Positions 1-12,182 of a stretch of DNA of 64,000 bases are shown here, in pieces (positions within the stretch are counted from its first letter, which is position 1; each line of letters opens with the position of its first letter). The stretch lies in assembly GCF_020740795.1 (NCBI RefSeq), contig NC_067284.1, forward strand, positions 96,773,440 to 96,837,439, read 5' to 3'. Origin of the DNA: Apus apus. Lineage: Eukaryota > Chordata > Aves > Apodiformes > Apodidae. The position numbers were made by a program, and so were the translations under genes. Below the pieces are notes generated by a model that was not told the DNA's origin, did not search any database, and worked only from the letters and a program-made list of their open reading frames with translations.

Positions 1-3000
1 ATAGTTCCTGGCTGCCACTAGACCTCCTTGTGCGTGTTTTGACAGATTTGGAAACCACATTGAGAATGAACTTTAGATTAAGTGAGATTTATTTTATTTT
101 TAACCAAATAAGCGTTAGGGATTGGTGTTGGTTAACAAAACTCTTAGCAGTTGTGACAGGCAATTTTATAATTCAGATGCTGAAATCTAGGCACCAGTGA
201 ATTTGCAGAGGGCAAGCATTTGCCTATTGTGATTGTTTAACAATGCAGATGTGACTTTAAAGAAGGGACATAACATTCATGGCCATATTTATGTAGTTAT
301 GGGACCTAAGACCCCCAAAAAAGACACTACCATAGATGCTGTTCTTAAATACAAATTATTATTGTTATTAATACTCTGTGTCTTCCACTCTTCAGGAAAA
401 TGTTTTCAAATAAGTTTTATCTTGTTATTTAAGTAGAACTATTTAAAGGTGGGGAAGCTCTTCTAGCATTTCACTGCCGTAAGAAGTTGCATTATTGCAC
501 TTCTTCTAAAACAACTTTTTTTGCCTTCTGTTACATTAATTTCTTTTAACTTCTTTTTATTTAAAAATAAGTTTCAATCAAGTTGAGTCATACTTCTTTT
601 GTATCTCATTTAGTGTGTTCTTACTGCAGAAAAGTACTTTTGAGCAGATTTGTGATGCGATTTTTCATCATTATTCTTTTCAGCCCCTTGAATTTGAAAG
701 TTACCAGATCTTGCAATGCCCCTGGAGAAATCTGTCAAGGAACTAATTTGTTTGTAAAAGATACAATGAGGACATTTTGAAGGATAGCCTTTTTTTCTTG
801 TGCTTTCCAAATTAAAAGCCTTATCACAACCCCTTCTTTTAGAAGAAAAACTGAAAACTGACTTCCGTGGAATCCAACTTTAGTGAGCCTTGGCAAGTCG
901 AGCACAGATAAATTGTCTTGGCAACAAATCTAATACAGGTTATGAAATCTCACGGAAGTTGTGCTTTTTTTGTCAGTTGAAATTCGTCAGAATATTTATC
1001 AAGTTTCTTTCATGACATAATTGTATCATATTTTGTACAAGATGAAAACTTCTTTGTCTTTCCTTCTAGAAAGGGCCAAATTTTATAGTCTTTAAGCTTT
1101 TATGTTACTCACATGTGACTCTCTGGCCAGATACCAGTTTTTGAGGTGTCCTAGTTACAGGAAAGGGGAGTGTATGGGGTCTGTGTTTCTCAATTCTGCA
1201 GCCCAGGAGATGTGAGACACCCTATAAAGCATTTGGTCTAGAGTCCAAGAGCTATCTAGGAGCCTCTAGGTGCCAACTGACAAGGTTAAATGTGGGCTCA
1301 AGGGGTTGGGACCTCAGCTGTTCACCCCATCATTTCCACAAGTTGCTGCTGAATTACATGTAAAGCAGCTCCAGAGTTTCCAGCCTAGCATGTCACTGGG
1401 ACTTGAAAATGGTGGGGTTTTTTTCTGTAACAGATGAAGATTAAACAGAGGCAATGGAGGGGCTGCTCCTTATCTTGCATAGCCACAACGATGCAGGAAG
1501 CCCCCTCTGCAGGGGAGCATGGCAGATCTTGAAGGTACTAATCCATTTGCATGCCTGAACTGAATTAACTGGATTTGTTAATTAACACCTGAAGTCCTGT
1601 TGAGATGAAGGGACAAGGTGTGGTCCCACAGAAAGCTGATCTGAGCAGCAGTACTCTCTTTCCTCCCCTCTTCTTTTTTTTCCCCAGTCCCTCTTCCCTG
1701 TCTTCTCCAAATGAGGCAGTCCTACCTCACACCACATCTGGTCCTCACCTTGCCTTTCTATAAGCCAATTAAACTTCCCTAACCCTTCAGGATACAGCAA
1801 ACTTTTTTTTTTTTTTTTTGGGCCAGTTCCCTGATGTGTTAGTGAATTCATTTGACTCCTATGACACCCAGCTGAGACCAAGAACCAAGATAAAGAAAGC
1901 ATCTGCAGCAGGGCAGGAGGGGAAATGAAAAAGCTCCCTGTTGGTGCCGTTGAGCTGATAGACCTTGTCTGCTTGTGAATCCTCCCCATCAAACTGCCCT
2001 GTGTAGCATGGAAGACTGAAGCTTAGCCTAAGAAGGTTTTCACAGATTTCAAAAATAATAGCGCTAGAAGTAGGAACAAGATTGTTAGTCTCTCAGAAAG
2101 AGAGCAGGCAAACTTCTGCTGTCCCAGACTAACAAAAGCTTTGAGATGTCTGAGGGCATGGGTCCTGTGCTCCTGCTTCCTCCCCAGGGCACCTGCAGCT
2201 TCCCCTCTGCTGCTTGTAGCACTTGGCAAGCTTGTTCCAGGAGCTAAACCCATAGAAAGCTGTTTAGTTTCTTTGGCAAGGACATTCTCTGCTGATTTAG
2301 CAAAATGTGTTGACTTCTGCAACTTGGACAGCAAAAACGGCAGGTGCAGGTGAGCAGGTAGGACCTTGTGACCAGGATAGGGCAGAGAGCTGGGTGACAC
2401 CTCTTTTGGTGTCAGCACATGTCTAGATTGGTTTGGATGTCTCCATCTTGTGAGCTCCCTCTCTTTCCATAGCAGTGACGCAGCTCTTGCCTGACTTCCC
2501 TTTTGGATGCTGAGCATCAGAGGGAGACTGGGAAAAGACGCCAGCGCCCTGCTCCCTGCAGTGCTGTCCTCTGAGATCCCATGGGGCAGAAAGCAACTGT
2601 GAGCCGTGTGGGTAACTCAAGGAAAGCTGCGTCATCCTACCAACGTCTCGGGTGAAGCAGCTGCGGTCAGCCCCCCGCTTTCATTTTATTTAGAAGCTGA
2701 ATTAAATGGTTTTAATACAGATTTCTTGCTGCAGTGGGAGCAGCTACCTGAAATGGTGTAGGGAATAACATTTAAAGAGAGAAGCCGGAATGATCTTGGC
2801 ATGCTAATAAGCTATTCTTCCAGCATAATCTAAGCTTGGCAGAGATAATCTTCTGCAGCAATTGATGGTTTTAAAATGTCATGTGGTGAATTTCTGGCTT
2901 GCTCATACGCAAGGGCCCCCACTCAAGAGCAGCGAATCATTCAAATGGTGTTTTCGGGATAGTTCCCATTTCTGAGTAGTAACTTGATGACGCTACCTGC

Positions 3001-6000
3001 GTTGTAATGAGAGCAAGTGTCTGCTAGACAGTAAATATTTGGAACTGTCTCTTCTAAAGAGGTTACCAGCTGAGATGTCAGAGTGTCTTATTGTCTGAGT
3101 GCCTGACAAATAACAGCTGGGACAGACTTACATCTGCTGTTTAAACAACTGTGTTCTGATGAGGAAGCCGAGTCAGCCTGAAAGAACTACATTAGTGATG
3201 GTACAATTAAGATTAATCAAGTGCTACAGGAAGGTCCCTAATTCCATCTCTAAGAGCCCTAGTTAACCATTCGAGTTTGAGGCACCTGGTCAGAATGGTG
3301 AGGCTGCAGGGTACTCCTGGTTCAACGGGGTCTGATTCCCTTTAAGTACTGACTGGGGAGGAAGAGTGATGTAACTTGGTGGTAAGGTTTGGAGGCCTGC
3401 CCATGCCTGTAGGGTGGCTGGGGAGAAAGCATAAAAATGCTTAATTGAAAAAATGCACAATGGAAATTGGTGTAATGGATCCACCAAAAGTGTGAAATAA
3501 CCCCCTAATCATGTAGGAGATAAGAAGGAGGTTGTAGAGGGAGTGTCAGGCCACTTTGACAGCCAAGGCAATTAGCTTGTATTTGATGTTAGAGAGGCTA
3601 AAGAAATGCAAAGAGGAGCGTCAGGTCTTTGAAGGTCTTTGTGGTTGGAAATGCAAGCCACGGTTGTAGTTACTGAAACGGAGTGACTTGTTTTTTGTGC
3701 TCAGTCCTTGTTCTAACTGATCCTTAGTGGTAGGTTGAGTTGTACCTATGTCAACGTGTAAGGTGAGCAGGTGTCCTAGGACTGCTGTGCAGGAAGTGCT
3801 GAAAGGTGTGAGACCTGGTAAGGGGCTCAGCTTGGATCGGGCTTAAGGTGTGGATCAGAATGGCAGGGTGGGAGTAATGCTTCCTTCAGAGGTTGCAAAA
3901 AGAGATCACAGAGATGATTTGGTAGCAAAACTGTTGGTTTTGTTTTAGCCATGTGAATTTCAAGGGTAGTATATTGTAAGGAGGTGTCAAAATGGAGTCA
4001 GGCTGAGAGGGCAGAATAGACTATGGGGGAGTAAAGAAAGGTAAGAAGATTCCTGGCTTTGTCTGCAGGAGATGTTACCCTCAAATTAAATATGCTGTTA
4101 CATGCCTTGTAGAGTAAGTGCCTTATGTTTTCTCCACCTGGAATTTGCAATGTCCTAGAAACCTCTAATGTCTTGGCTAATGCAAAACAAGACAAACTGC
4201 TGTGAACAAAGAGTTGGAATGATCTAAATTCAGGGTTTTTTCCAAATGTTGGTGTTTGAAGATCTTTTAAATGAAGCAGCATGTGTTAAGAGCAGACCCC
4301 CTGAGCAGACCAACAGTGCTGCAAGCTTTCCCAGTTTCAAAACCAAACTTAAGGAAAAATATTACAGATCATTATGTTAGTTTGCTCAGTTGTTCAGACA
4401 GCTGGATCTGGCTATTTTAGTAATCTAAAGTAGAATCAGTGTAGTAGGATTAAAAGAATGAGGCAAAATTAACTCTGGTGCATTTGGGCCTGGTGTGAGG
4501 AATCTCTGGAATGATTTGGGTCTAGTGCAAGGAATGTTGGGAATGGTGGTGATTGCTGGTGGAGGAATAAGCTGGGTGCTGCTTGCCACTCCAGAATAGT
4601 GCATGAATTAAGCGTGCAGTAACATAGAGTGGGAGACCAAGAACCTGCTGTTCGTCCATGTCTCATGTAATTTTTTGTGTTAGATTTCTTTGTAAGTTTT
4701 TTATTTTGTAGGCATTTAGTGGGGTCCAACAGCTGGACCTGATGCTGTATGCAAAATGAAGCAGAAGCTGCTGTTGGTTGAAGTTCCCAACAAGTCCTAT
4801 GCGTTTTAGTCTCGTTACCTCTGTGTCTGCCCTTTGATTCCACTTTTGCAGTGGCTACCAGAGAGATCTTTAAAAAATATGTTCATGATACTTAGTGGCG
4901 TGACAGAAGGCAGTGTTGTTTCACTGATGGCCCTTTGTTTTGTGAATGAAGCAGCTAAAGGATCAGTGAACTGGGTAATCAGTTTTCTTCAGTTTCTTCT
5001 ACATTTCTGAGATACCACATTAATACATTAATTAATAATCAAAGAAGAGTAATGAGTGTGTGTCACAGAAACCTAATAAATGTTGATGAACTGGCCAACT
5101 GTAATGTCTTGTTACCTGTAGATAAATACAAAGAGCTGAGTGATGAGATTCTTTATGCTGTTAATTTTGTCTTGAAGGTTTTCACCTATCTCTCTAAATT
5201 TTTACTTTTTATTTGCCTAAGATTTACAGCAATTATCAATGGAATTAAGAACACACTTCACTAGATTAGACATAGATGGACTAACCTGCGGTTTAGATCC
5301 CTTCAGAAAAATGAAGCAGTTGGTGTGAGTTAAAATTGAAATCAGGTTGTTTTGAGCACTAATGCAGTGGGATAGACTACACTGACCCTCATAAAGAGCC
5401 TGAGCAACTTTTCTCAACAGAAAACTTTTTAATTTTTTATTAAATTAATGAAGTGGTTGTGTCTCCCTTGACATTACAGCCACCCCAAAGATACATAGTT
5501 TCCTCTCATTTGCATGTGTTTTAATTTGCAAAAAAAAATACTATTAGTTTATTAGTTTTGATTATAAGGGCTTGTAGTGATGAGGGGGGAACAGTTTCAA
5601 ACTGAAAAGAGGTTAGATTTGTGTTGGGTATTAGGAAGAAATTCTTTAGTGTGAGGTAGTGAGACATTGGAACAGGTTGCTCAGAGAAGTTGTGGGCGCT
5701 CTCTCCCTAAAGGTGTTCAAGGCTGGTTTGGATGGAGCTTTGAGCAACTGGGTCTAGTGGGAGCCCATAGTAGAGGGTTTGGAACTAGATGATTTTTAAG
5801 GTCTCTTCTGACCCAAACCATTTTAAGATTCTGTGTTTGTATTAAGTGATTTAAAGTAGAACTTGATTTGAAAATCTAAATTTGCCCTCTTATGGCCAAG
5901 AATCGCATCAAATCTTTACCCAAGAGTCTGGAGTGAAAAGGTCCCTATGCCCTGGCAGGGCAGGGTTATCCTGCAGGCCTGGTTAAATTTGAAAATATGG

Positions 6001-8499
6001 AGGTTTATAATGTATTTACATTTTTTACTCAGGTGAATTTATGTTTAGAGTGAGCAAGAATTATAATTATACTAGTTGAGAGTAAAAACTGCTTGTAGTC
6101 CTACATTTAGTCATGTTTGTACATTTAATTCTGTCCTTCATACTGGAAGGTATCAAAGCAAAGATCCAAGGGTTTTATCTGCTAGATCCAGTGATTTCTG
6201 AAATGGTCCCAAATCTTTGGAATGATGTCTAGTCACTGTTTTCTTGAATGCATCATGACTGTAGAATAAATTCAGAGCAGGGGGAATAGTAAGTATTACC
6301 ATAATTAATACTTTTTCATATCACTCCGGGCTCAACTGAAAAAGGAGACAAGTTGTACTGCATTGGGGTGCCCCATCCCTTTGTACCCTGGTTCTTTGCA
6401 GAACCCACAGGTTCATGTTAGACACTTAGGCAAATGGTAGACTCTGTGGGCCAGTACATATTTTTCTATACGTAAGACTCTAGCTTTAAAATGGTTTGCT
6501 GTCTGGAGGAGGTTTGGAAAGAAAGGCAAGGAATTTTTTTAATAAAGTGGGGATTGCTAAGATATACAGTGCTGTTGCCTTTCTTGAGACTTCAAAGACT
6601 TGGTGCTATTGGGGGTGTCATCTACCCATCCATGGATTTATCTTTCAATAGCCAAGTGCCCTTAGAGCAGTAAAGTTAAGGATGTTGCTTTGTTTGCAGG
6701 AATAGCAGTTGTCTGACAAGAATGAATGAGTAAAATTAATTATTAAAAAAATAACTGTTCTTTAATAAATTTGTATTGAAGGATCTGAAAGCCCTTTAAG
6801 AACTAGATTGTAATTTTCTATGTCTGTGTGTGGCTATCCTTTAATCAGTTACTACCATTCAGTTAATGTTGTGTGCAACTGCAGAAGAGCTTCCCAGAGT
6901 TTACATGCCTTTGTTCAGTGGTGTGGCATTTTGATTCCTCCTGAGTTCCTGTGTTTTAGATTTATGAGAAGGATGATGTGAGAAGTGGGAATGTAATCTG
7001 AGCGTTCAGCCATTCCATACTTCTTCTATTTAATATCTGGTCTCAGCATGTGATAACTCTGAAGCCAAATTATTCCATCTGTGGTATTGGCAGTGGAGCA
7101 GAATGGGGTCGTTTTTCGTGAGGTGGATTATGTGGCTGTGAAAGGCAGCTTTGAGGAGTGCAGCAACACCAGGTGGAAACAATTTGGCTTAATTAAGGGC
7201 TTCTGAACTGAAAATTGGGAACCCGAACACGCATTTTGTTGCTGGTGGAAGCGGGGGTAGGGTGCGTGAAAAGGGGGTTGGCTGATAAGAGGAAAGCCAT
7301 TTGCCTGGCACTTTGTACATTGGGTAGAAATTCTGTTGCAGTGGGATAATTGCTAATAAAAATAAACAAATGGCCATCCCCATTCAGTGCTTGTTTTAGT
7401 GGGTTGTGGAAGAGAATTGTCAGGAATGTGGAATCTTTCTGATCCCAGTTTGGTGCTTCAAGCGTTTGGATGTTACATTATACTGAAAAATGGGATATAT
7501 CTGTGGTTCCTTCACTTAATTAACAGGGCTTTATTTGCAGTATTTTGGGACTACAGCTGAATAATAAGACAGTGATATGTAATTAAGGTTTGCTGTTCTA
7601 CTAGAGGAGCTTTAAACCTATGCTTCAGGAATAGAGATTTAAGACATTGTTAATTAGTTGAAATGGCTTCTGTTGGAAGGTAATACAACCAGTTGGGAAA
7701 CTAGTTAATTAAACAAATAATTAAAGGGCAAAGGAGTATTTTTTTATGACCACAACACATTTAATACTTTTAAAATAAAGATTCGCTTCTGGAAGTATCT
7801 TCCTTGTTATATGGCAAGCCAATACAAACTCTGAATATAATTAAAATGTATCAAATACGGAAGGTGAAAAGAGGTGTTTTTTACACATATTAGCAAATCT
7901 AGAAAAGGTATTTCCAATCTTATAGTACAGAGTCCCAAAGAATTGCAAAGCTTTTTCCCCTCTGCTTTCTGTCCTCAGTAGTTCAGTTTCTTTGTAGTTG
8001 TATTGTTTATGATGATAAGATAACCACATCAGTAGAGGAGCGATACCAAAGGCTGTAATGCAGGCAGGATTTGTGCATATATCAGAGAAATTGTGCCAGA
8101 CATTTTGAAGACTGAAAAATATTTTTTAGGTAGATTTATGTAATCCTGGACTTCTTCATGCTTGAAACCAATTTCTACACAAGGTTATAGGCCATTGTCT
8201 GTAAGACTTGCCTCTTCCATTTATTTAATGTGGCAGAAAAGTAAGTAGTCTCAGATTATGTCTTGGTTTTTTGTGTTTGTTTGTTTGTGTTTTTTTTTTC
8301 TCACAGAAGTTCTTCGATTTATTAATGACTTTGCAAGGACAGAATACTACAAAGAAGCATCTAATTCCCAAAATGCTTGCATGTATATATGCAAAATGAG
8401 GTTGGAGGGGGGAAACCTGGCTCATTCTGATATTCCTTTTTTTTCTTTTCTTTTCTTTCTCCTTCCTTACCATCCTTCAACCAATACTTGACCACGCAG
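1..8499. other. AKAP12: Intron/upstream DNA of the long AKAP12 transcript; no gene seen
   Basis: No exon could be supported in this stretch. Open frames are short or look like chance (the longest, minus 2023-2517, resembles no family I know). It is AT-rich with poly-T at 1803-1820 and one CR1 copy near 5.6-5.8 kb. If the exon at 8500-8686 is used, this is intron of the alpha-type AKAP12 transcript, whose myristoylated first exon would lie left of the window. That placement is inferred from human gene structure. Confidence 0.5.
5585..5836 (+). mobile_element. CR1 LINE 3' fragment
   Basis: This is the characteristic 3' end of an avian CR1 retroposon in sense orientation. It contains the phrases for the dissimilar 'gaacaggttgctcagagaag' and 'gttcaaggctggtttggatg' blocks. 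It ends in a 'gacccaaaccatttt...gattctgtg' tail, the usual CR1 3' terminus. It is 5'-truncated, as most CR1 copies are, and diverged. Confidence 0.92.
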
Positions 8500-8686
8500 G
8501 TTTTACATGCAAGTCTCCCAGTACCTGATGTCAGTGAAGGCAGTTCAGAGCGTGATGCCTCACCACAGGAGCTACAGCAAGCAGGAGGTGTTACAGCACC
8601 TCAGAAGCTGGATGGGCAGCAGCTGGGGGCGGCTCCAACCCTCCAAGAACCGCCTGAAGAGCAAGCAGAGCCTGCTGAAACAACTG
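8500..8686 (+). CDS. AKAP12: Candidate AKAP12 alpha-type internal coding exon
   Basis: A 187-bp exon is predicted between a pyrimidine-rich tract ending in an AG at 8498-8499 and a strong CTG|GTAAGT donor at 8686/8687. Read in phase 0 it gives 62 codons plus one base: a Pro/Glu/Gln/Ala-rich acidic peptide ending QEPPEEQAEPAETT. The single leftover G joins the TT at 20476 to make Val, giving ...ETT-V-GQTE. This is the same junction and phase as human AKAP12 isoform 1, where the alpha-specific exons end just before VGQ. Similarity to the human alpha exon 2 peptide is weak, so orthology rests on phase, position and composition. A second frame is also open across the whole exon, but it ends in the wrong phase to splice to 20476. 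Confidence 0.55.
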
Positions 8687-11600
8687 GTAAGTAAAAAAAC
8701 CTGTGTTCAGTGGACAGATCGTGGAGGCCTGGATTCTAAATGGAGTGAGATGCTGAAATGGGGCCCAACTGACCATCACCTAGTGAACAGTTAGCTACTC
8801 AAATGACCTCTTGGTTGCTCAAGTGCTTCTTCTAGGGTGGTGTTTTATCTACACATAGGACACATTCTCTGTATATCAGAGTTTAAGATAACAAATGGTT
8901 TGTGGATTGATGATGTCCATTTCCCCTATGAGCAGTTTTCTTCCCTCAGTGCACTCTGCGGTGCTTCTGCTTGTCTGTTGCCAACCCCTCCACCATTAAT
9001 TCCCCTAAAAGAACAGCTCAGTTTCCACTTCTGATGTTAGAAGTTTCTGATGCATAGGCCTGTCTCATCCTCTTTAGGGCAGAAATCCTTTTATGTTCAT
9101 TCATTAGTGATATTCATGTTAATAAACTATTTTGATCTCACGGGACAGGTCGCAGATCCACTGGCTCTGTCTTGTTTAAAGTTCCCTGTCCTACTACTTT
9201 TAATCAGATTTGCATTTAATCCCCAAGCCTTTCTCACTGTGGGCGCCCCTGTCTGCCCTGTCCTGGGAATCTGTCTTCCCTTGTTGCACAGTCAGAAATG
9301 TGCTGCTCTCTCTGGTGCAAACGGTCACCTGCCTCTCCGGGCCTTCCTGCCCCTTCCCGTGTTGCTGTCCCTTCCTGCAGATCCTGCTGGCAGCCACATG
9401 GTAGGAGACACACTTGGGCCATCCCACTGCACCTCGACCCTTTAGGTGGGGATGGCAAAAAGAAGGGATGTTTTTTGTTCACAGCAGAGAACTATTGGTG
9501 GTGTGAGAGAGCAGGGCAGGGATGATGAAAGGGTGGGATGGAGCATGTTTTCAGTGTCAGCCTGTAGAGCAGCTTACGACAACTGTGTAGCCCTCAGTGG
9601 CCTTCGGGTTTCAAATGAAGGACATGGAGCTGTTGGAGTGGGTCCAGAGGAGGGCCATGAAGATGATCATAGGGCTGGAGCACCTTTCCTGTGAAGACAG
9701 GCTGAGAGAGTTGGTGTTCTTCAGCTTGGAGAAGAGAAGGCCTCTGGGAGACCTTATAGCAGCCTTCCAGTACCTGAAGGGGCTACAGGGTGGGACTGGA
9801 GATGGACTTTCTACAAGGGCATGTAGCTATAGGACAGGGGTAATGGCTTTCAATTGGAAGAGGGTAGGTTTAGATAAGGAACAAATTCTTCCCTGTGAGG
9901 GTGGTTAGACCCTGGAACAGGTTACCCAGGGAAGTTTTCGCTTCCCCGTTCCTGTAAGTGTTCAAGGCCAGGTTGGGGCTTTGAGCAGCCTTGTCTAGTG
10001 GGAGGTGTCCTGCCCATTCAGAGGTGTTCGGAACTAGGTGATTTTTAACATCCCTTCTGACCCAAACCATTCTAGTAAAAAATTATTTGCCATGCCTCAG
10101 ATTAATTGCGGTAACACCATTATCCCAAAAGGTTGCCATATTTTATGCTAGGCTTTTGTGCTTTCTTTGTTATCATATTGTTAGAGGCTGTTGGCACTGT
10201 GAAAATGGGATGCAGCATGTTTTATCTTTCACTCATGATAAATACTGCTTCTCTTTAAAATTTTACTCTGGAGTAGATAGGGCTGGAGAGAGGATACTTA
10301 TTTTCTTTCTTCATGACTCTGTCTAATACCTGATGATTTGACATAGTGTTAGAAGATTTCATGTTGGTGTTCAGCTTCTGAATCAAGTTGCAGAGAAGGA
10401 TTTTAAAAAGACATTAATTTCAAGTTAATAGTAAAATATTACATTTATTTTTGAACAGTTCTGGGTTGTAGCTTTAGTTGTACAGAAATTGTTTCTAGGG
10501 TGTGTAATAAAGAAGAGGTGAGAAACTCCTTTTGAATGCACATAATTAAATGTGACCAAATGCATGATGTGTTATGGCCATGCATAGCAGTAGGAATTTG
10601 TATGTCAGTAGATTGCTTGAAAAGACTTTGCTTTCTTTGATAATATCCTTCATATGGTTGTGAAATGTTGCTGTTTTAATCGGGATTTATTTTACTGTTG
10701 TCAGTCGAACAAAGCCTAAATGGTAGCATAATGTTATGTGAACGGCAAAACAGTTCTACCAGTTTGCTCTCAAAGGAAAAAAACTATTTTATGGAGGCAA
10801 TGCAGCGTGTTTTCTGGTAGCAATAGCTGGAAATGACACCATTCATAGACACAAATAAAACCTATCTGTCAAGTATCGTGAAGATGGCTCTTCAAGTAAT
10901 GATCACGTTCAGATATTCCTAACTGTTTGTGTTCAGCCCTCTGGACCTCGTAGAGTTTGGTCCATGTTTTTTTAGGCAGATGAAGAAAGGTGAGGAAGGA
11001 GCCTCTTTTAAATACTCAGTGCAGAGAAATCTCTCCACATAGTGTAGAGCTAAAACAATATGTCTCTTTCATGTTACCCACTCGTTCTTTATTTCATCTT
11101 GTTGGCAAAATTTATAAAATCAGAAATAAAAGTATCATGACATTGAGCACTGAGGTAACATAGGTAATTGCTTATGGTGAGGGAATGTTTGATTGAAGGT
11201 TTTACTGTCTTGGTTGATTTGTTTGTTGTTGCCATCGTTATTTGAATCTTGCATTTGGAAGACCATTTGAGGGATGATCCACACTCACTGAAGTTGCCAC
11301 CACCCTGTTACATTAACTGGGAAGCGTGTTGGTGCTGGCAGTGAGAGTCACTGGTAAAGGCTGTATGGCTGGCCTGAGTATCTGTGTGTCACCAGAACTT
11401 TGGAGATAACTAACATAATCCATAGAAATATTCTTACTATAATAGGAGGTCACCTGTATCAGATACTGATCCTTTACATTTTATTTTATCCTATTGCATC
11501 TCTTTTTACTAGCAGTGAGAGCTGCTGGAGTTTCATGTTACTATACTACAGTATCCAGAATAATACCTTTCTGAAACCATTGGCAGCAGAATTTGGGACA

Positions 11601-11980
11601 ATTTATAATGTAATTAGGTTGTAGAGAATTCCAATTAAAAAAACCCAAACAGTACAAAACCCCAACCCCTAAGTGACTGTTAATAGGCAAAGGAGCAAAT
11701 GTTTCAGTATGGAGAAATCAAAGTGTTTCATAAGCTTTTTGTTTATGGTGGTTAAACCGTTTAGGTCGTTTAACTAGCATCTGTTGAGGTTTGATCTGGA
11801 TACTTTGTGCAAACAGCACCAAAAAGGCATTACAAAAACGGGAGCTGAGGTGCTCTGCTGTTTAGAAAGTGGCTGTTTCTAACTGCAGAGCCTGCACCTC
11901 CGCTTTCCAGAGGAGCTAAAAAAAAAAAAAAAAAGATACTTGGAAGTGACAGTTTCAAGACGGGTGTCATTTTGAGGCAG
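8687..11980. other. AKAP12: AKAP12 intron; one CR1, otherwise nothing recognised
   Basis: This runs from the candidate alpha-type exon donor to the beta promoter. Apart from the CR1 copy at about 9.6-10.1 kb and an A-run at 11919-11935, I see no exon, RNA gene or other structured element. The overlapping open frames at 9050-9525 are not recognised as any protein family and look like GC-richer chance frames. Confidence 0.5.
9617..10078 (+). mobile_element. CR1 LINE 3' fragment (longer copy)
   Basis: This sense-strand CR1 copy is longer than the one at 5.6 kb. It runs from 'acatggagctgttggagtgg' (the end of the CR1 reverse-transcriptase ORF / 3' region) through 'ggagaagagaaggcctctggg' and 'ggtgttcggaactaggtgat'. 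It finishes at 'gacccaaaccattctag'. The frame is broken, so no active element remains. Confidence 0.93.
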
Positions 11981-12157
11981 TAATGTTTGGAATCGCCGTG
12001 ATCGGAGGGGAAGAGCTGAGCCCCTTCGGCGGGGCCGGGGGGCGGGGCCGGGCTGCCCCGCCTCTCCCCTCGGGCCGGTCCCGGCCCCGCCGCGCAGGGA
12101 GGAGGAACCTCGGAGTGTGGGGAGAGAGTTTCTCACGATCAGTGTGTCGTGTCAGAA
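11981..12157 (+). promoter_or_regulatory. AKAP12: CpG island and likely promoter of the AKAP12 beta transcript
   Basis: A short, very GC- and CpG-rich block stands out from AT-rich surroundings and lies immediately upstream of the beta first exon. It contains GC boxes (ggggcggggcc around 12039-12050) and no TATA box. The position matches the internal beta promoter of mammalian AKAP12. The transcription start cannot be placed from sequence. An ATG at 11983 would open a frame running past the splice donor, so it would act as an upstream ORF if the start site lay before it. Confidence 0.7.
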
Positions 12158-12182
12158 GTGCTGGGGACCGTAACGATGACGG
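12158..12182 (+). CDS. AKAP12: AKAP12 beta-type first coding exon, canonical ATG replaced by GTG
   Basis: The codons GTG-CTG-GGG-ACC-GTA-ACG-ATG-ACG-G precede a GGTAAGG donor (GT at 12183) and read (V)LGTVTMT plus one base. Human AKAP12 isoform 2 begins MLGTITITVGQ, so this is clearly the orthologous short beta exon, spliced in phase 1 to 20476 to give V-GQTE. The expected initiator is GTG here (12158-12160). No in-frame ATG is found from 12119 to 12157. The next in-frame ATG is at 12176-12178, with A at -3, which would start the protein as MTVGQ. Residue numbers in the AKAP12 entries below count from this ATG. Identity of the exon is firm; the real start codon is uncertain. Confidence 0.85.

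Noticed and set aside
2023-2517. Minus-strand 164-codon frame
   Set aside because: No known family, no promoter or splice context; length is compatible with chance in this moderately GC-rich patch.
8258-8491. Possible exon beginning after TTTTTTTTTCTCACAG at about 8306
   Set aside because: No suitable donor in phase follows, and the peptide resembles nothing in AKAP12; the better exon is 8500-8686.
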